From: Neobacillus bataviensis
GTDB lineage: Bacteria > Bacillota > Bacilli > Bacillales_B > DSM-18226
NCBI RefSeq assembly: GCF_019969725.1
Contig: NZ_JAHXYW010000002.1
Coordinates: 620,001-684,000 of the forward strand
DNA: 64,000 nt
Direction: 5' to 3'
A program made the translations under genes and the position numbers. Numbering within the stretch: position 1 is the stretch's first letter; the number at the start of each line of letters is the position of its first letter. The notes under the pieces were generated by a model, which did not search any database, was not told the DNA's origin, and saw nothing but the letters and a program-made list of their open reading frames with translations. Positions 24,098-31,951 of the stretch are shown here, one piece after another.

Positions 24098-25761
24098 TAT
24101 ATTTTAAATGAACTTTTCAAGGAAACAATCCGGTTAAAGACTAGTTTATCTACTGTGGTGTTTTTTGGGTCGACATTAAAGTAGCCGTGTCTAAAGAATT
24201 GGAACTTATCATGCGGTCTGCTTTCCTTCATATTTGGCTCAACAAAACCTTGGAGTACCTCAAGAGAATTGGAATTGACATGGTCTAGGAATGTTTTTCC
24301 TTCTTCAGCTTCATCCTCGGATTCATCCATAATAAGCGGTTCATATAAGCGGAATTCAGCAGGAACGGCATGAGTTGCTTCCACCCAGTGAATTGTTCCT
24401 TTTACTTTCCTGCCTGTAAAGCCTGTACCACTTTTCGTTTGCGGATCATAGGTACAGCGAAGTTCGATAACCTTACCACTTGCATCTTTAATGACTTCCT
24501 CACATTTAATGAAATACGCATTTTTGAGGCGGACTTCGTTTCCAGGGAACAGACGGAAATACTTCTTTGGCGGATCTTCCATAAAATCGTCCCGCTCGAT
24601 GTAAATTTCACGTGAGAATGGAATTTTTCTCATGCCCATTTCTGGAACCTCAGGATTGATTTCCGCATCAAGCAATTCAATTTGTCCTTCAGGATAATTT
24701 GTAATGACTACCTTTAATGGATCAATTATACCCATTGTCCGAGGTGCTTTTAATTTCAAATCCTCCCGGACAAAATGCTCGAGCATTTGAACATCGACCA
24801 TAGAGTTGTTCTTTGAAATGGCAGTTTCACGAACAAATTCTCGAATGGATTCGGGAGTAAAGCCTTTTCTTCTCATTCCAGAAATGGTTGGCATGCGGGG
24901 ATCATCCCAGCCATCTACAAACCCTTCATCGACGAGCTGCTTGAGCTTTCGCTTACTCATAACCGTATTCGTAATATTTAAGCGGCCAAATTCGATTTGC
25001 TGCGGAGTGTTCTCCATTTCACATTGTTCGACAACCCAATTATAAAGCGGACGCTGATCTTCGAATTCAATTGTACAGATGGAGTGAGTAACTCCTTCAA
25101 TGGCATCCTCAAGCGGATGGGCAAAGGCATACATCGGATAAATGCACCATTTATCACCTGTGTTATGGTGCGTGGCATGTGCGATACGGTAAATGACAGG
25201 GTCACGTAAATTAATATTTGGAGAAGACATATCGATTTTGGCTCTAAGTACTTTTTGACCATTCTCAAATTCACCGTTTCGCATCCGCTCAAATAAATCA
25301 AGGTTTTCTTCAATTGAACGATCGCGATAAGGGCTGTTCTTTCCAGGCTCTGTTAATGTACCGCGGTACTCGCGAATTTCATCAGCGGAAAGATCATCTA
25401 CATAGGCTAGGCCTTTCTTGATGAGAAGAACGGCTCGCTTGTACATTTCCTCGAAATAATCAGACGCAAATAATAAGTCATCCCATTCGAAGCCCAGCCA
25501 TTTGACATCCTCTTTAATGGAATTGACGAATTCGATATCTTCCTTTAATGGATTTGTGTCATCAAATCGTAAATTCGTTTTTCCGTTAAAATCATCTGCT
25601 AAGCCAAAATTGATGACGATTGATTTGGCATGCCCAATATGTAGATATCCATTTGGCTCTGGAGGGAAACGAGTCACGATTTTGTTGTGTTTACCTGATT
25701 CCAAATCTTTTATCATAATATCTTTTATAAAATTTGATGTTTGATTGTCCACCCATTTCAA
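24097..25761 (-). CDS. glnS: glutaminyl-tRNA synthetase
   Basis: 554 residues, the length of E. coli GlnRS. A class-I catalytic domain has HIGH at 41-44 ([12 protein letters not shown]), [18 protein letters not shown], and the KMSKS-like VMSKRKL around residue 265. Two beta-barrel anticodon-binding domains follow ([19 protein letters not shown]). It charges tRNA-Gln directly. B. subtilis and most Bacillus lack GlnRS and make Gln-tRNA by the GatCAB route, so this gene is probably acquired or a lineage-specific retention. No C-terminal YqeY extension is present. No T-box leader is visible in the roughly 140-180 nt upstream. Confidence 0.95.
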   Translation of the reverse strand: MKWVDNQTSNFIKDIMIKDLESGKHNKIVTRFPPEPNGYLHIGHAKSIVINFGLADDFNGKTNLRFDDTNPLKEDIEFVNSIKEDVKWLGFEWDDLLFASDYFEEMYKRAVLLIKKGLAYVDDLSADEIREYRGTLTEPGKNSPYRDRSIEENLDLFERMRNGEFENGQKVLRAKIDMSSPNINLRDPVIYRIAHATHHNTGDKWCIYPMYAFAHPLEDAIEGVTHSICTIEFEDQRPLYNWVVEQCEMENTPQQIEFGRLNITNTVMSKRKLKQLVDEGFVDGWDDPRMPTISGMRRKGFTPESIREFVRETAISKNNSMVDVQMLEHFVREDLKLKAPRTMGIIDPLKVVITNYPEGQIELLDAEINPEVPEMGMRKIPFSREIYIERDDFMEDPPKKYFRLFPGNEVRLKNAYFIKCEEVIKDASGKVIELRCTYDPQTKSGTGFTGRKVKGTIHWVEATHAVPAEFRLYEPLIMDESEDEAEEGKTFLDHVNSNSLEVLQGFVEPNMKESRPHDKFQFFRHGYFNVDPKNTTVDKLVFNRIVSLKSSFKI

Positions 25762-25939
25762 CCTCTTTCATCTTATCTATTAATTATAAATACCATAAAT
25801 ATTGATAATTTTCCATTGTTCCCATCATTTCATGAACAAAACATCCTGATTTAGAAATTTTTTTCGTTCAAAATGGAAAGCAGGAAAAAAAAAGGCTAAA
25901 ATAGTGTTTTATAAGTCATCAACAGAAAGGGGTCCAAAG

Positions 25940-26926
25940 ATGATTAATTTTGGAACAGTCGGAACTGGATGGATTACAGAAGCCTTCATTCAGGCAGCAA
26001 AGCTAAGCGGTCAAATGCAGTTGGCCGGAGTCTTTTCCAGGACAGCAGAAAAAGCGAAAGAACTTGCTGATACATATCATGCACCAAAATATTTTACAGA
26101 TTTAGAAGAAATGGCGAAAAGTGAGGAAATAGAGGCTGTTTATATCGCTTCACCAAATTCTATCCATTTCGAACAGACCCTTGTCTTTTTTAAAAATAAA
26201 AAGCATGTCATTTGTGAAAAGCCGATTTTTTCAAACTCGGCTGAGATAGAAGAAGCTTACCGAGTTGCTGAGGAGAATGGTGTGTATTTATTTGAGGCAA
26301 TCCGCAATATGCATACGCCGAATTTTCAAATCCTAAAGGATAACCTTCATCTAGCTGGACCATTAAGAAGCACCGTACTGCCCTATATCCAATACTCTTC
26401 CCGATATGATTTGTTTCTCCAAGGTGAGGAGCCAAATATATTTTCTGCAAAATTCTCTGGAGGTGCTCTCGTTGATTTAGGGGTCTATCCACTTTATTTA
26501 GCAGTGGGGCTTTTTGGGGAACCAGAATCTGTCACGTATCACCCAGTCATATTAAGGAGCGGTGTAGATGGAAGCGGCACGCTTATCTTAAAGTACAATG
26601 ACTTTGTTTGTACGATTCTGTGCTCAAAAATTTCCGATTCCGTTCTACCTTGTGAAATTCATGGAGAAAAAGGAACGTTTATCCTCGAAGACGCTGCCCC
26701 TATTTCAGAAATAAAATTCATTGATAGTCACTCGAAAGAAAGCCAAATCCTGAGTGTCAAGCAAGAGGAACAAAATATGGTTTATGAATGTATTAATATC
26801 GCTAAGATAATCAAAACAAATAATGTAACAGAATATGAGAAGTTTAAAAAATGGAGCAAAATTGTTCTTCGCATAACAGAAGAGGCCCGAAAACAAAATA
26901 ATATTATTTTTGCTTCAGAAAAATAA
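25940..26926 (+). CDS. Gfo/Idh/MocA-family NAD(P)-dependent oxidoreductase
   Basis: 328 residues. An N-terminal Rossmann fold with GTVGTGWI (about 5-12) and the family motif HVICEKPIFSN (about 89-99) place the catalytic Lys in EKP. The C-terminal domain has SGGALVDLGVYPLYLAVGLFG, typical of the family. Such enzymes oxidise or reduce sugar, inositol or related substrates; the substrate here cannot be told. The ATG at 25940 has GAAAGGGG upstream and is preferred to the ATG at 25904. Single gene with its own terminator hairpin. Confidence 0.85.
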   Translation: MINFGTVGTGWITEAFIQAAKLSGQMQLAGVFSRTAEKAKELADTYHAPKYFTDLEEMAKSEEIEAVYIASPNSIHFEQTLVFFKNKKHVICEKPIFSNSAEIEEAYRVAEENGVYLFEAIRNMHTPNFQILKDNLHLAGPLRSTVLPYIQYSSRYDLFLQGEEPNIFSAKFSGGALVDLGVYPLYLAVGLFGEPESVTYHPVILRSGVDGSGTLILKYNDFVCTILCSKISDSVLPCEIHGEKGTFILEDAAPISEIKFIDSHSKESQILSVKQEEQNMVYECINIAKIIKTNNVTEYEKFKKWSKIVLRITEEARKQNNIIFASEK

Positions 26927-26931
26927 AAAGT

Positions 26932-26957
26932 GCCAGAGGATAACGTTATCCTCTGGC
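26932..26957 (+). terminator. perfect 26-bp palindrome after the oxidoreductase gene
   Basis: GCCAGAGGATAAC is followed directly by its reverse complement. The T tract after it is weak (TATTAAGTTT), so it may also be an mRNA 3'-end stabiliser. Confidence 0.65.
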
Positions 26958-26964
26958 TATTAAG

Positions 26965-27049
26965 TTTAGATGCATGTTCTAATTTGATTTTCCCATCTAA
27001 TTTTATTAATAGACGCTTTCATCTAAAACTTTTTGACAAAATTTAGATG
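26965..27049. promoter_or_regulatory. four copies of TTTAGATG/CATCTAA around a -35 box
   Basis: TTTAGATG occurs at 26965-26972 and 27042-27049; its complement CATCTAA occurs at 26994-27000 and 27020-27026. A consensus -35 TTGACA is at 27033-27038. Four copies in 85 nt, two in each orientation, suggest binding sites for an unidentified regulator of the downstream NapH-like gene. Confidence 0.5.
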
Positions 27050-27152
27050 GCAATGTGACATCTTTATGAAATGAATCTTAGCGATGATTTATATCACATA
27101 CCCTGTTTTTTCAGTTTCTTATAGTAAAAGTATTAGGAATGGAGGTATGGTG

Positions 27153-28169
27153 ATGAAATCAAAAGCTGGGTATAAGAAACAGCTGAAACGGAGGCCTGTT
27201 CAGATTACTAGATATGCCGTTCAGGCTGTGTTTCTTTTGTTTTTACTATATGTAGGTCTTACTTTCTATCAATTTTATATGCACTTTGAGACGCTTGGAA
27301 AAACCCCTTTTGTGGAACGGCCATCGGCTGTTGAGGGATTTCTTCCAATCAGTGCGCTAGTTGCCTTAAAGGTTTGGCTGACGAGCGGGGAGTTTGATCA
27401 AATCCATCCTGCCGGTCTCGTTTTATTTGCTTTCTTTGTTGGAGCAGGAATTATTTTTCGAAAATCCTTTTGCAGCTGGATTTGCCCAGTGGGAACGGCC
27501 AGTGAATGGACAGCCTGGCTTGGTAAAAAATTTTTTAAGAGAAATTTCGAAATACCAACGTGGCTAGTTTGGCTATTAACTCCCCTAAAGTATTTATTAC
27601 TCTTATTCTTTATCAATATGATTATTTCAATGCCAATCTACAGCGCCAAGGCATTTTTAAATGATCCCTATAATAAAATTTCTGATGTGAAAATGCTTTT
27701 GTTTTTCTTGAATATCAGCGGATTCGCTTTAAAATTTATTATTGTTATCTTTATCTTATCGTTGTTCTTCAAGAACTTCTGGTGCCGATTCCTTTGTCCA
27801 TACGGTGCGATGATTGGGCTAGGCAGCATCTTTAGAATCACCAAAATCCGTAGAAATGAAGATACATGTACAAACTGCGAAATGTGTACAAAGGTTTGCC
27901 CTCAGCGTTTAAAGGTTCATAAGGTAAAAACAGTTAATTCTCTTAATTGTACAGCCTGCTTGTCCTGTGTGGAGGCCTGTCCGATCAAAGATACATTGAA
28001 TATGACGGTAGTTAATAAAAAAGTTAACAAATGGTTTGTGCCGGTTGGCTTCCTCGCCCTCTATATCTTGATTGTCGGAATTGCCAAAATTATAGGGCAC
28101 TGGGAAACAATCATTTCCTATAATGAATGGAAACAATTAATACCTGATGCCAATTATGTTGGCCATTAA
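27153..28169 (+). CDS. NapH/CcoG-like membrane ferredoxin
   Basis: 338 residues with about five TM helices and cytoplasmic cysteine motifs: CSWICPVGTASEW and CRFLCPYGAMIG (the NapH/FixG CxxxCP loops), then CTNCEMCTKVCP and CTACLSCVEACP for two [4Fe-4S] clusters. Such proteins move electrons from quinol to periplasmic or membrane redox systems. The closest functional analogues are NapH and NosR C-terminal domains, so a link to the nitrate operon nearby is plausible, though it has its own promoter. The ATG at 27153 is 6 nt after GGAGGT; an earlier in-frame start lacks a binding site. Confidence 0.82.
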   Translation: MKSKAGYKKQLKRRPVQITRYAVQAVFLLFLLYVGLTFYQFYMHFETLGKTPFVERPSAVEGFLPISALVALKVWLTSGEFDQIHPAGLVLFAFFVGAGIIFRKSFCSWICPVGTASEWTAWLGKKFFKRNFEIPTWLVWLLTPLKYLLLLFFINMIISMPIYSAKAFLNDPYNKISDVKMLLFFLNISGFALKFIIVIFILSLFFKNFWCRFLCPYGAMIGLGSIFRITKIRRNEDTCTNCEMCTKVCPQRLKVHKVKTVNSLNCTACLSCVEACPIKDTLNMTVVNKKVNKWFVPVGFLALYILIVGIAKIIGHWETIISYNEWKQLIPDANYVGH

Positions 28170-28175
28170 GCAATA

Positions 28176-28207
28176 GGCAGCCGATATTGAAGGCTGCCAT
28201 TTCTTTT
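28176..28207 (+). terminator. terminator after the NapH-like gene
   Basis: Stem GGCAGCC/GGCTGCC, then ATTTCTTTT. Confidence 0.8.
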
Positions 28208-28292
28208 AAAAAAAGAATCTTGTGAAACGAATTAATATCTTTTAATATTTAAATTATACGTTTTCGTACGAAAGAGATTGGATTGATGAACA

Positions 28293-28895
28293 ATGCTATT
28301 TGTTGAGGAAATGCCAAAAGAAGCAAAAGATAAAATCCTTTATGCCGGTCTATCATTATTCACAAGCTCCGGTTTTAAAAATACCTCTGTCCTAGATATA
28401 GTCGAGATGGCAAGAGTATCAAAAACAACCTTTTATCAACACTTCACCAGTAAAGAGAATCTGATGGCCGGCCTTTTTGAGGTACTGTTCTCAGAAATTA
28501 TAAGTGAGGTTAAACAAGCGAGTGAACAAGAAAATCGCTACGCTTATAAAGCCTATTTTGGAATTCGGCGTTATATCGAAATTTGCTTCTCGGATGTTAA
28601 AGTTGCAGGCTTAATGCTCGTGGAATCAGTCGGAGTATCCCAAGAAGTTGAAAAAGTAAGGAGCGATGCGCACCGACGTTTTGCACAGCTTATTTTTAAG
28701 ACAGTTCAAGGACTGCTGCCCTCAACTGTTTCAGAAATCGAAATGCAGCTCGTTTCGCAGGCGATGGTTGGAGCCATTAATGAAGTAGTTGTTCAGAACT
28801 ATAATGTAGATGGGGGAACACGAGTCAGTTATGATGACCTTGCTCGCCTCCTTAACCGGATCGTAATTAGTGCATTCGTTAATCTTGCCAATTAA
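28293..28895 (+). CDS. TetR-family transcriptional repressor
   Basis: 200 residues. The N-terminal TetR helix-turn-helix spans about 8-55 (AGLSLFTSSGFKNTSVLDIVEMARVSKTTFYQHFTSKENL). The rest is an all-helical ligand-binding domain of unknown specificity. It lies directly upstream of a lipid-handling module whose two transcription units both carry the same 22-bp palindrome, so it is the natural candidate to bind there. Upstream of its own start is a different short inverted repeat (TACGTTTTCGTACGAAA, 28258-28274). The inducer might be an acyl-CoA or fatty acid, by analogy with Bacillus FadR. Confidence 0.88.
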   Translation: MLFVEEMPKEAKDKILYAGLSLFTSSGFKNTSVLDIVEMARVSKTTFYQHFTSKENLMAGLFEVLFSEIISEVKQASEQENRYAYKAYFGIRRYIEICFSDVKVAGLMLVESVGVSQEVEKVRSDAHRRFAQLIFKTVQGLLPSTVSEIEMQLVSQAMVGAINEVVVQNYNVDGGTRVSYDDLARLLNRIVISAFVNLAN

Positions 28896-28938
28896 CGGGT
28901 GCTTTTTTTTCGAAAAGTTCAATAAATCTTCACTGTAT

Positions 28939-28960
28939 AATACTAATACGTATTAGTATT
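28939..28960. promoter_or_regulatory. perfect 22-bp palindromic operator before the first SCP2 gene
   Basis: The palindrome is centred on AATACGTATT with outer arms AATACT/AGTATT. Its length and symmetry suit a TetR dimer pair. A near-identical site occurs at 29465. Confidence 0.75.
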
Positions 28961-28994
28961 ATGGGGATATACACTTATGGAAGGGGATTTACAA

Positions 28995-29360
28995 ATGGCA
29001 AAAGCAATTCAAGCATATACATTACCAGAGTTGATGACTAAGATTGAAGAAATATTTAATGCAAATCCTGACCCGATTAAGGGCTTTGAAGCCATTGTTC
29101 AATATGACAACCACGGAGAGGAAGAAGGAACCTACCAGCATTTTTTCCATGATGGAAAGTTAACAATTAAGGAAGGCAGCGAGGCTTCTCCAAATGTTCC
29201 CATGGCATTGTCATATGATAACTTCAAACAGTTTTTATTAGGAAAACAAAGTGGGACCATGGCTTTATTGACTGGTAAGGTAAAAGCAAAGGGTGACATC
29301 AGCACGGGAATGAAAATAGAAGGCATTCTCCGTAAATACAAAATTAAAGAGCCATTATAA
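28995..29360 (+). CDS. SCP2 (sterol carrier protein 2-like) domain protein
   Basis: 121 residues forming a single SCP2 fold: an N-terminal helix, then a beta sheet ending LTGKVKAKGDISTGMKIEGIL, the family signature in which K.KGD and the last helix cover the lipid-binding tunnel. Bacterial SCP2 proteins bind acyl chains. The ATG at 28995 follows GGAAGGGG. It is 50-60 percent similar by eye to the next SCP2 protein, so the two arose by duplication, yet each has its own operator; a terminator lies between them. Confidence 0.85.
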   Translation: MAKAIQAYTLPELMTKIEEIFNANPDPIKGFEAIVQYDNHGEEEGTYQHFFHDGKLTIKEGSEASPNVPMALSYDNFKQFLLGKQSGTMALLTGKVKAKGDISTGMKIEGILRKYKIKEPL

Positions 29361-29369
29361 TCATTTCAA

Positions 29370-29410
29370 AAGACAAGGGGGAAGTGGTCGTTCCCTTTTG
29401 TCTTTTTCTT
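29370..29410 (+). terminator. terminator between the two SCP2 genes
   Basis: Stem AAGACAAGGGGGAA paired with TTCCCTTTTGTCTT, then a T-rich run. A TGTCGAAA (Spo0A-box-like) occurs shortly after, at 29443-29450. Confidence 0.75.
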
Positions 29411-29464
29411 TTTTAATAAACACTTTATCTATGTTGATAAAATGTCGAAAAATATTGATTGTTT

Positions 29465-29486
29465 GATACGAATACGTATTGGTATC
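29465..29486. promoter_or_regulatory. second copy of the 22-bp operator, before the SCP2/acyl-CoA ligase unit
   Basis: Same core AATACGTATT with arms GATACG/GGTATC, imperfect only at the sixth position from each end. It lies beside a -10-like TATGAT, so binding would block the promoter of the second SCP2 gene and the ligase. Confidence 0.72.
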
Positions 29487-29549
29487 ATGTAAATATGATA
29501 ATATACTGAATTTATGGAAAATTCAGATGTGCTAAAGGAGGACGAAGGA

Positions 29550-29915
29550 ATGTCAAAAAAAATAGAAGAGTATTCTTTAGAAAGTCTATTGAAAAAGATT
29601 GAAGAGTTATTAAATGCAAATCCAGCGCCGTTTCAGGGATTTAAAGCAAACTATCAATTTGATATTGACGGGGAGGAGTCAGGGGTTTACCAGCTCCACT
29701 TTCAGGATGGAAAAGCCGCCGTGCAGAAAGGCTCTGATACACCTGCTGATTGTAGATTGATCATGTCACTAGCAAACTTCCATTTATTTTTGTTAGGGAA
29801 ACTAAATGGGACGATGGCGTTTATGACTGGAAAGCTAAAAATTAAAGGTGATCTCGGCAAAGCGATGAAAATAGAAACCATATTACGGCAATATAGTGTG
29901 AAAGAACAACTCTAA
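29550..29915 (+). CDS. second SCP2-domain protein
   Basis: 121 residues, collinear with the preceding SCP2 protein (LNANPAPFQGFKANYQFDIDGEESGVYQLHF; MTGKLKIKGDLGKAMKIETIL). A single lipid-binding SCP2 domain with no signal. The ATG at 29550 is placed by AAAGGAGG upstream; the earlier in-frame ATG at 29514 has none. It is followed 36 nt later by a long-chain acyl-CoA ligase, so it probably delivers or holds acyl chains or acyl-CoA for that enzyme. Confidence 0.85.
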   Translation: MSKKIEEYSLESLLKKIEELLNANPAPFQGFKANYQFDIDGEESGVYQLHFQDGKAAVQKGSDTPADCRLIMSLANFHLFLLGKLNGTMAFMTGKLKIKGDLGKAMKIETILRQYSVKEQL

Positions 29916-29951
29916 TAAACCTAATTGTTAATTTTCGGGAGGTGGTGTCAC

Positions 29952-31835
29952 ATGAAGGCAAAAAATTTAGTAGAAATGGTATCCCGATCAGCCGAACGAT
30001 TTTCCGAGAAACACGCATTTTTATGGAAAAAGGACGGAAGGTATCAAGGCATCAGCTATTATTCCTTTTGGGAAAAAGTAAAACACATTGCAGCAGGACT
30101 TGCCCATCTAGGAATAAAACGAAATGACAAGGTAGCTATTTTATCAGAAAACAATCCTTATTGGCCTGTTGCAGATTTAGCTATCATGAGTCTTGGGGCA
30201 GTATGCGTTCCGATTCACTCCACGCTGCCTCCAGAGCAAATAGATTACATTTTGCAAAACGCTGAATGTGCTTTCATTTTGGTTCAAGATGAAAAGTATC
30301 TAAATAAAATCCTTCGTAATGGTAAAGCTCCCATTACAACAGCGATTATTTTTCCAGGGGAGAATTTCAAAGAAACTGAAGCCCTATTATCCTTGCAGCA
30401 TTTAGCCTATATTGGATCCGTCAATCCCTTCGATAACTGGGAGGAAGGATGGAATGAATTATCAAGGGGGGAGCTCGCTACCATCATCTATACTTCAGGA
30501 ACCACCGGTAAACCAAAGGGGGCAATGCTGACCCATGGAAATATCCTTTCCAATGTGGAAGGGATTCAATTCTGGGTGCTAGAAGCAAGGCCAGATGATA
30601 TTTTACTTTCTCATTTACCCCTCTCCCATGTGTTTGAGCGAATGGCCGGGCAATTTATGCCTTTATCTGTTGGGGCAACAATTGCCTATGCGGAAGGAAT
30701 TAATAAGGTTCAGGAAAATCTTTTAGAGGTCCGGCCTACAGTGCTGGTAAGCGTTCCCCTTCTCTTTGAAAGAGTCTATGCCCAAGCCCAAAAGATGGTG
30801 GAAACGGGCACACCCTTAAGAAGGAAAATTTTCAAATGGGCAATCGATATCGGCATAAAAAAATATGACCATTATTTAAAGTTAACTTTTGATGATGCAA
30901 TGAAAAATGGATTTTTGCCAAAAGAAATTAAGAAAAGCTGGAAATTAGCCAATGCTCTTGTTTATAGCAAAGTGAAAAAGAAACTGGGGGGGAGAGTCAG
31001 GGGACTTATTTCTGGCGGAGGTGCCCTTAATCCGGAAATCGGGAAGTTTTTTTGGGCAGTCGATATCCCAGTACTCGAAGGCTATGGGCTAACAGAAGCC
31101 TCACCAGTTGTTTGCACCAATCCAATGAATCGATCAAAGGTTGGCACGGTTGGCAAGCCGCTTCCAAACCTAGAGGTTAAGATTGCTCCAGATGGAGAAG
31201 TGCTGGTAAAAGGCCCGAGTGTGATGAAGGGATATTACATGGATGAAAAGGCAACAAATGAAGCATTTAAAGATGGATGGTTTTTAACGGGTGATATTGG
31301 AAGGTTTGATGAAGAAGGCTTTCTAAAAATTGTTGACCGGAAAAAAAGGATAATCGTGCTGACAACCGGAAAAAATGTCGCTCCTCAGCCAGTGGAAAAT
31401 GCCATTACACAAAGTATCTATATTGATAATTCAGTTTTAATCGGCCAGGACAGAAAATATGTCATAGCCTTGATTACGCCAAACTTAGAAAATCTCTTGT
31501 TATGGGCAGAAAAGAAAGGGTTTTCAGGGAATTTTCAGCAGCTGCTGAAAGAAAAAGAAGTACAACTTCTTTTAACCAAAGAGGTAGCCGGATTCACCCA
31601 ACAATTTGCCCGGTATGAACAACCGAAAAAAGTGGTCATCATCGGGAAGGAATGGACAGTGGAAGATGGGGAATTGACACCATCCTTAAAGGTCCGCATC
31701 CCGGAAATTCAAAAAAAATATAAAGAAGTCATCCATCATGCCTATACGGAGGAAATGTTTACCGATATGCAAATTGCGGCAAACGAAGTAGCCGTCGGAT
31801 TATCACTTGAGTTTAGCAGAGGGAAAGAGCATTAA
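29952..31835 (+). CDS. long-chain acyl-CoA synthetase (AMP-forming)
   Basis: 627 residues of the ANL superfamily: P-loop YTSGTTGKPKGAM, GYGLTEASPVV, and TGDIGRFDEEGFLKIVDRKKRIIV near the hinge. It activates a fatty acid to acyl-AMP and then acyl-CoA. The N-terminus and the AMP-binding half follow the pattern of bacterial FAA1/FadD15-type long-chain enzymes. The adenylation Lys normally in the C-terminal domain is not obvious; the C-terminal region is somewhat diverged. The ATG at 29952 follows GGGAGGTGG. Co-transcribed with the upstream SCP2 gene and under the shared palindromic operator. Confidence 0.88.
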   Translation: MKAKNLVEMVSRSAERFSEKHAFLWKKDGRYQGISYYSFWEKVKHIAAGLAHLGIKRNDKVAILSENNPYWPVADLAIMSLGAVCVPIHSTLPPEQIDYILQNAECAFILVQDEKYLNKILRNGKAPITTAIIFPGENFKETEALLSLQHLAYIGSVNPFDNWEEGWNELSRGELATIIYTSGTTGKPKGAMLTHGNILSNVEGIQFWVLEARPDDILLSHLPLSHVFERMAGQFMPLSVGATIAYAEGINKVQENLLEVRPTVLVSVPLLFERVYAQAQKMVETGTPLRRKIFKWAIDIGIKKYDHYLKLTFDDAMKNGFLPKEIKKSWKLANALVYSKVKKKLGGRVRGLISGGGALNPEIGKFFWAVDIPVLEGYGLTEASPVVCTNPMNRSKVGTVGKPLPNLEVKIAPDGEVLVKGPSVMKGYYMDEKATNEAFKDGWFLTGDIGRFDEEGFLKIVDRKKRIIVLTTGKNVAPQPVENAITQSIYIDNSVLIGQDRKYVIALITPNLENLLLWAEKKGFSGNFQQLLKEKEVQLLLTKEVAGFTQQFARYEQPKKVVIIGKEWTVEDGELTPSLKVRIPEIQKKYKEVIHHAYTEEMFTDMQIAANEVAVGLSLEFSRGKEH

Positions 31836-31843
31836 TCTTAATC

Positions 31844-31873
31844 AACAGCTATTGTGGAAATAGCTGTTTTTTT
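31844..31873 (+). terminator. terminator after the acyl-CoA synthetase
   Basis: Stem AACAGCTA/TAGCTGTT followed by seven T. Confidence 0.88.
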
Positions 31874-31951
31874 CATCCCATTGGAAAGGTGAACAAACCA
31901 AATGCCCATATTTTTCATATACATATAAAAAAATAAAATGGGTGAGCTCTA

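Noticed and set aside
25762..25939. T-box leader for glnS
   Set aside because: The upstream region is too short and lacks the T-box sequence and a terminator/antiterminator pair.
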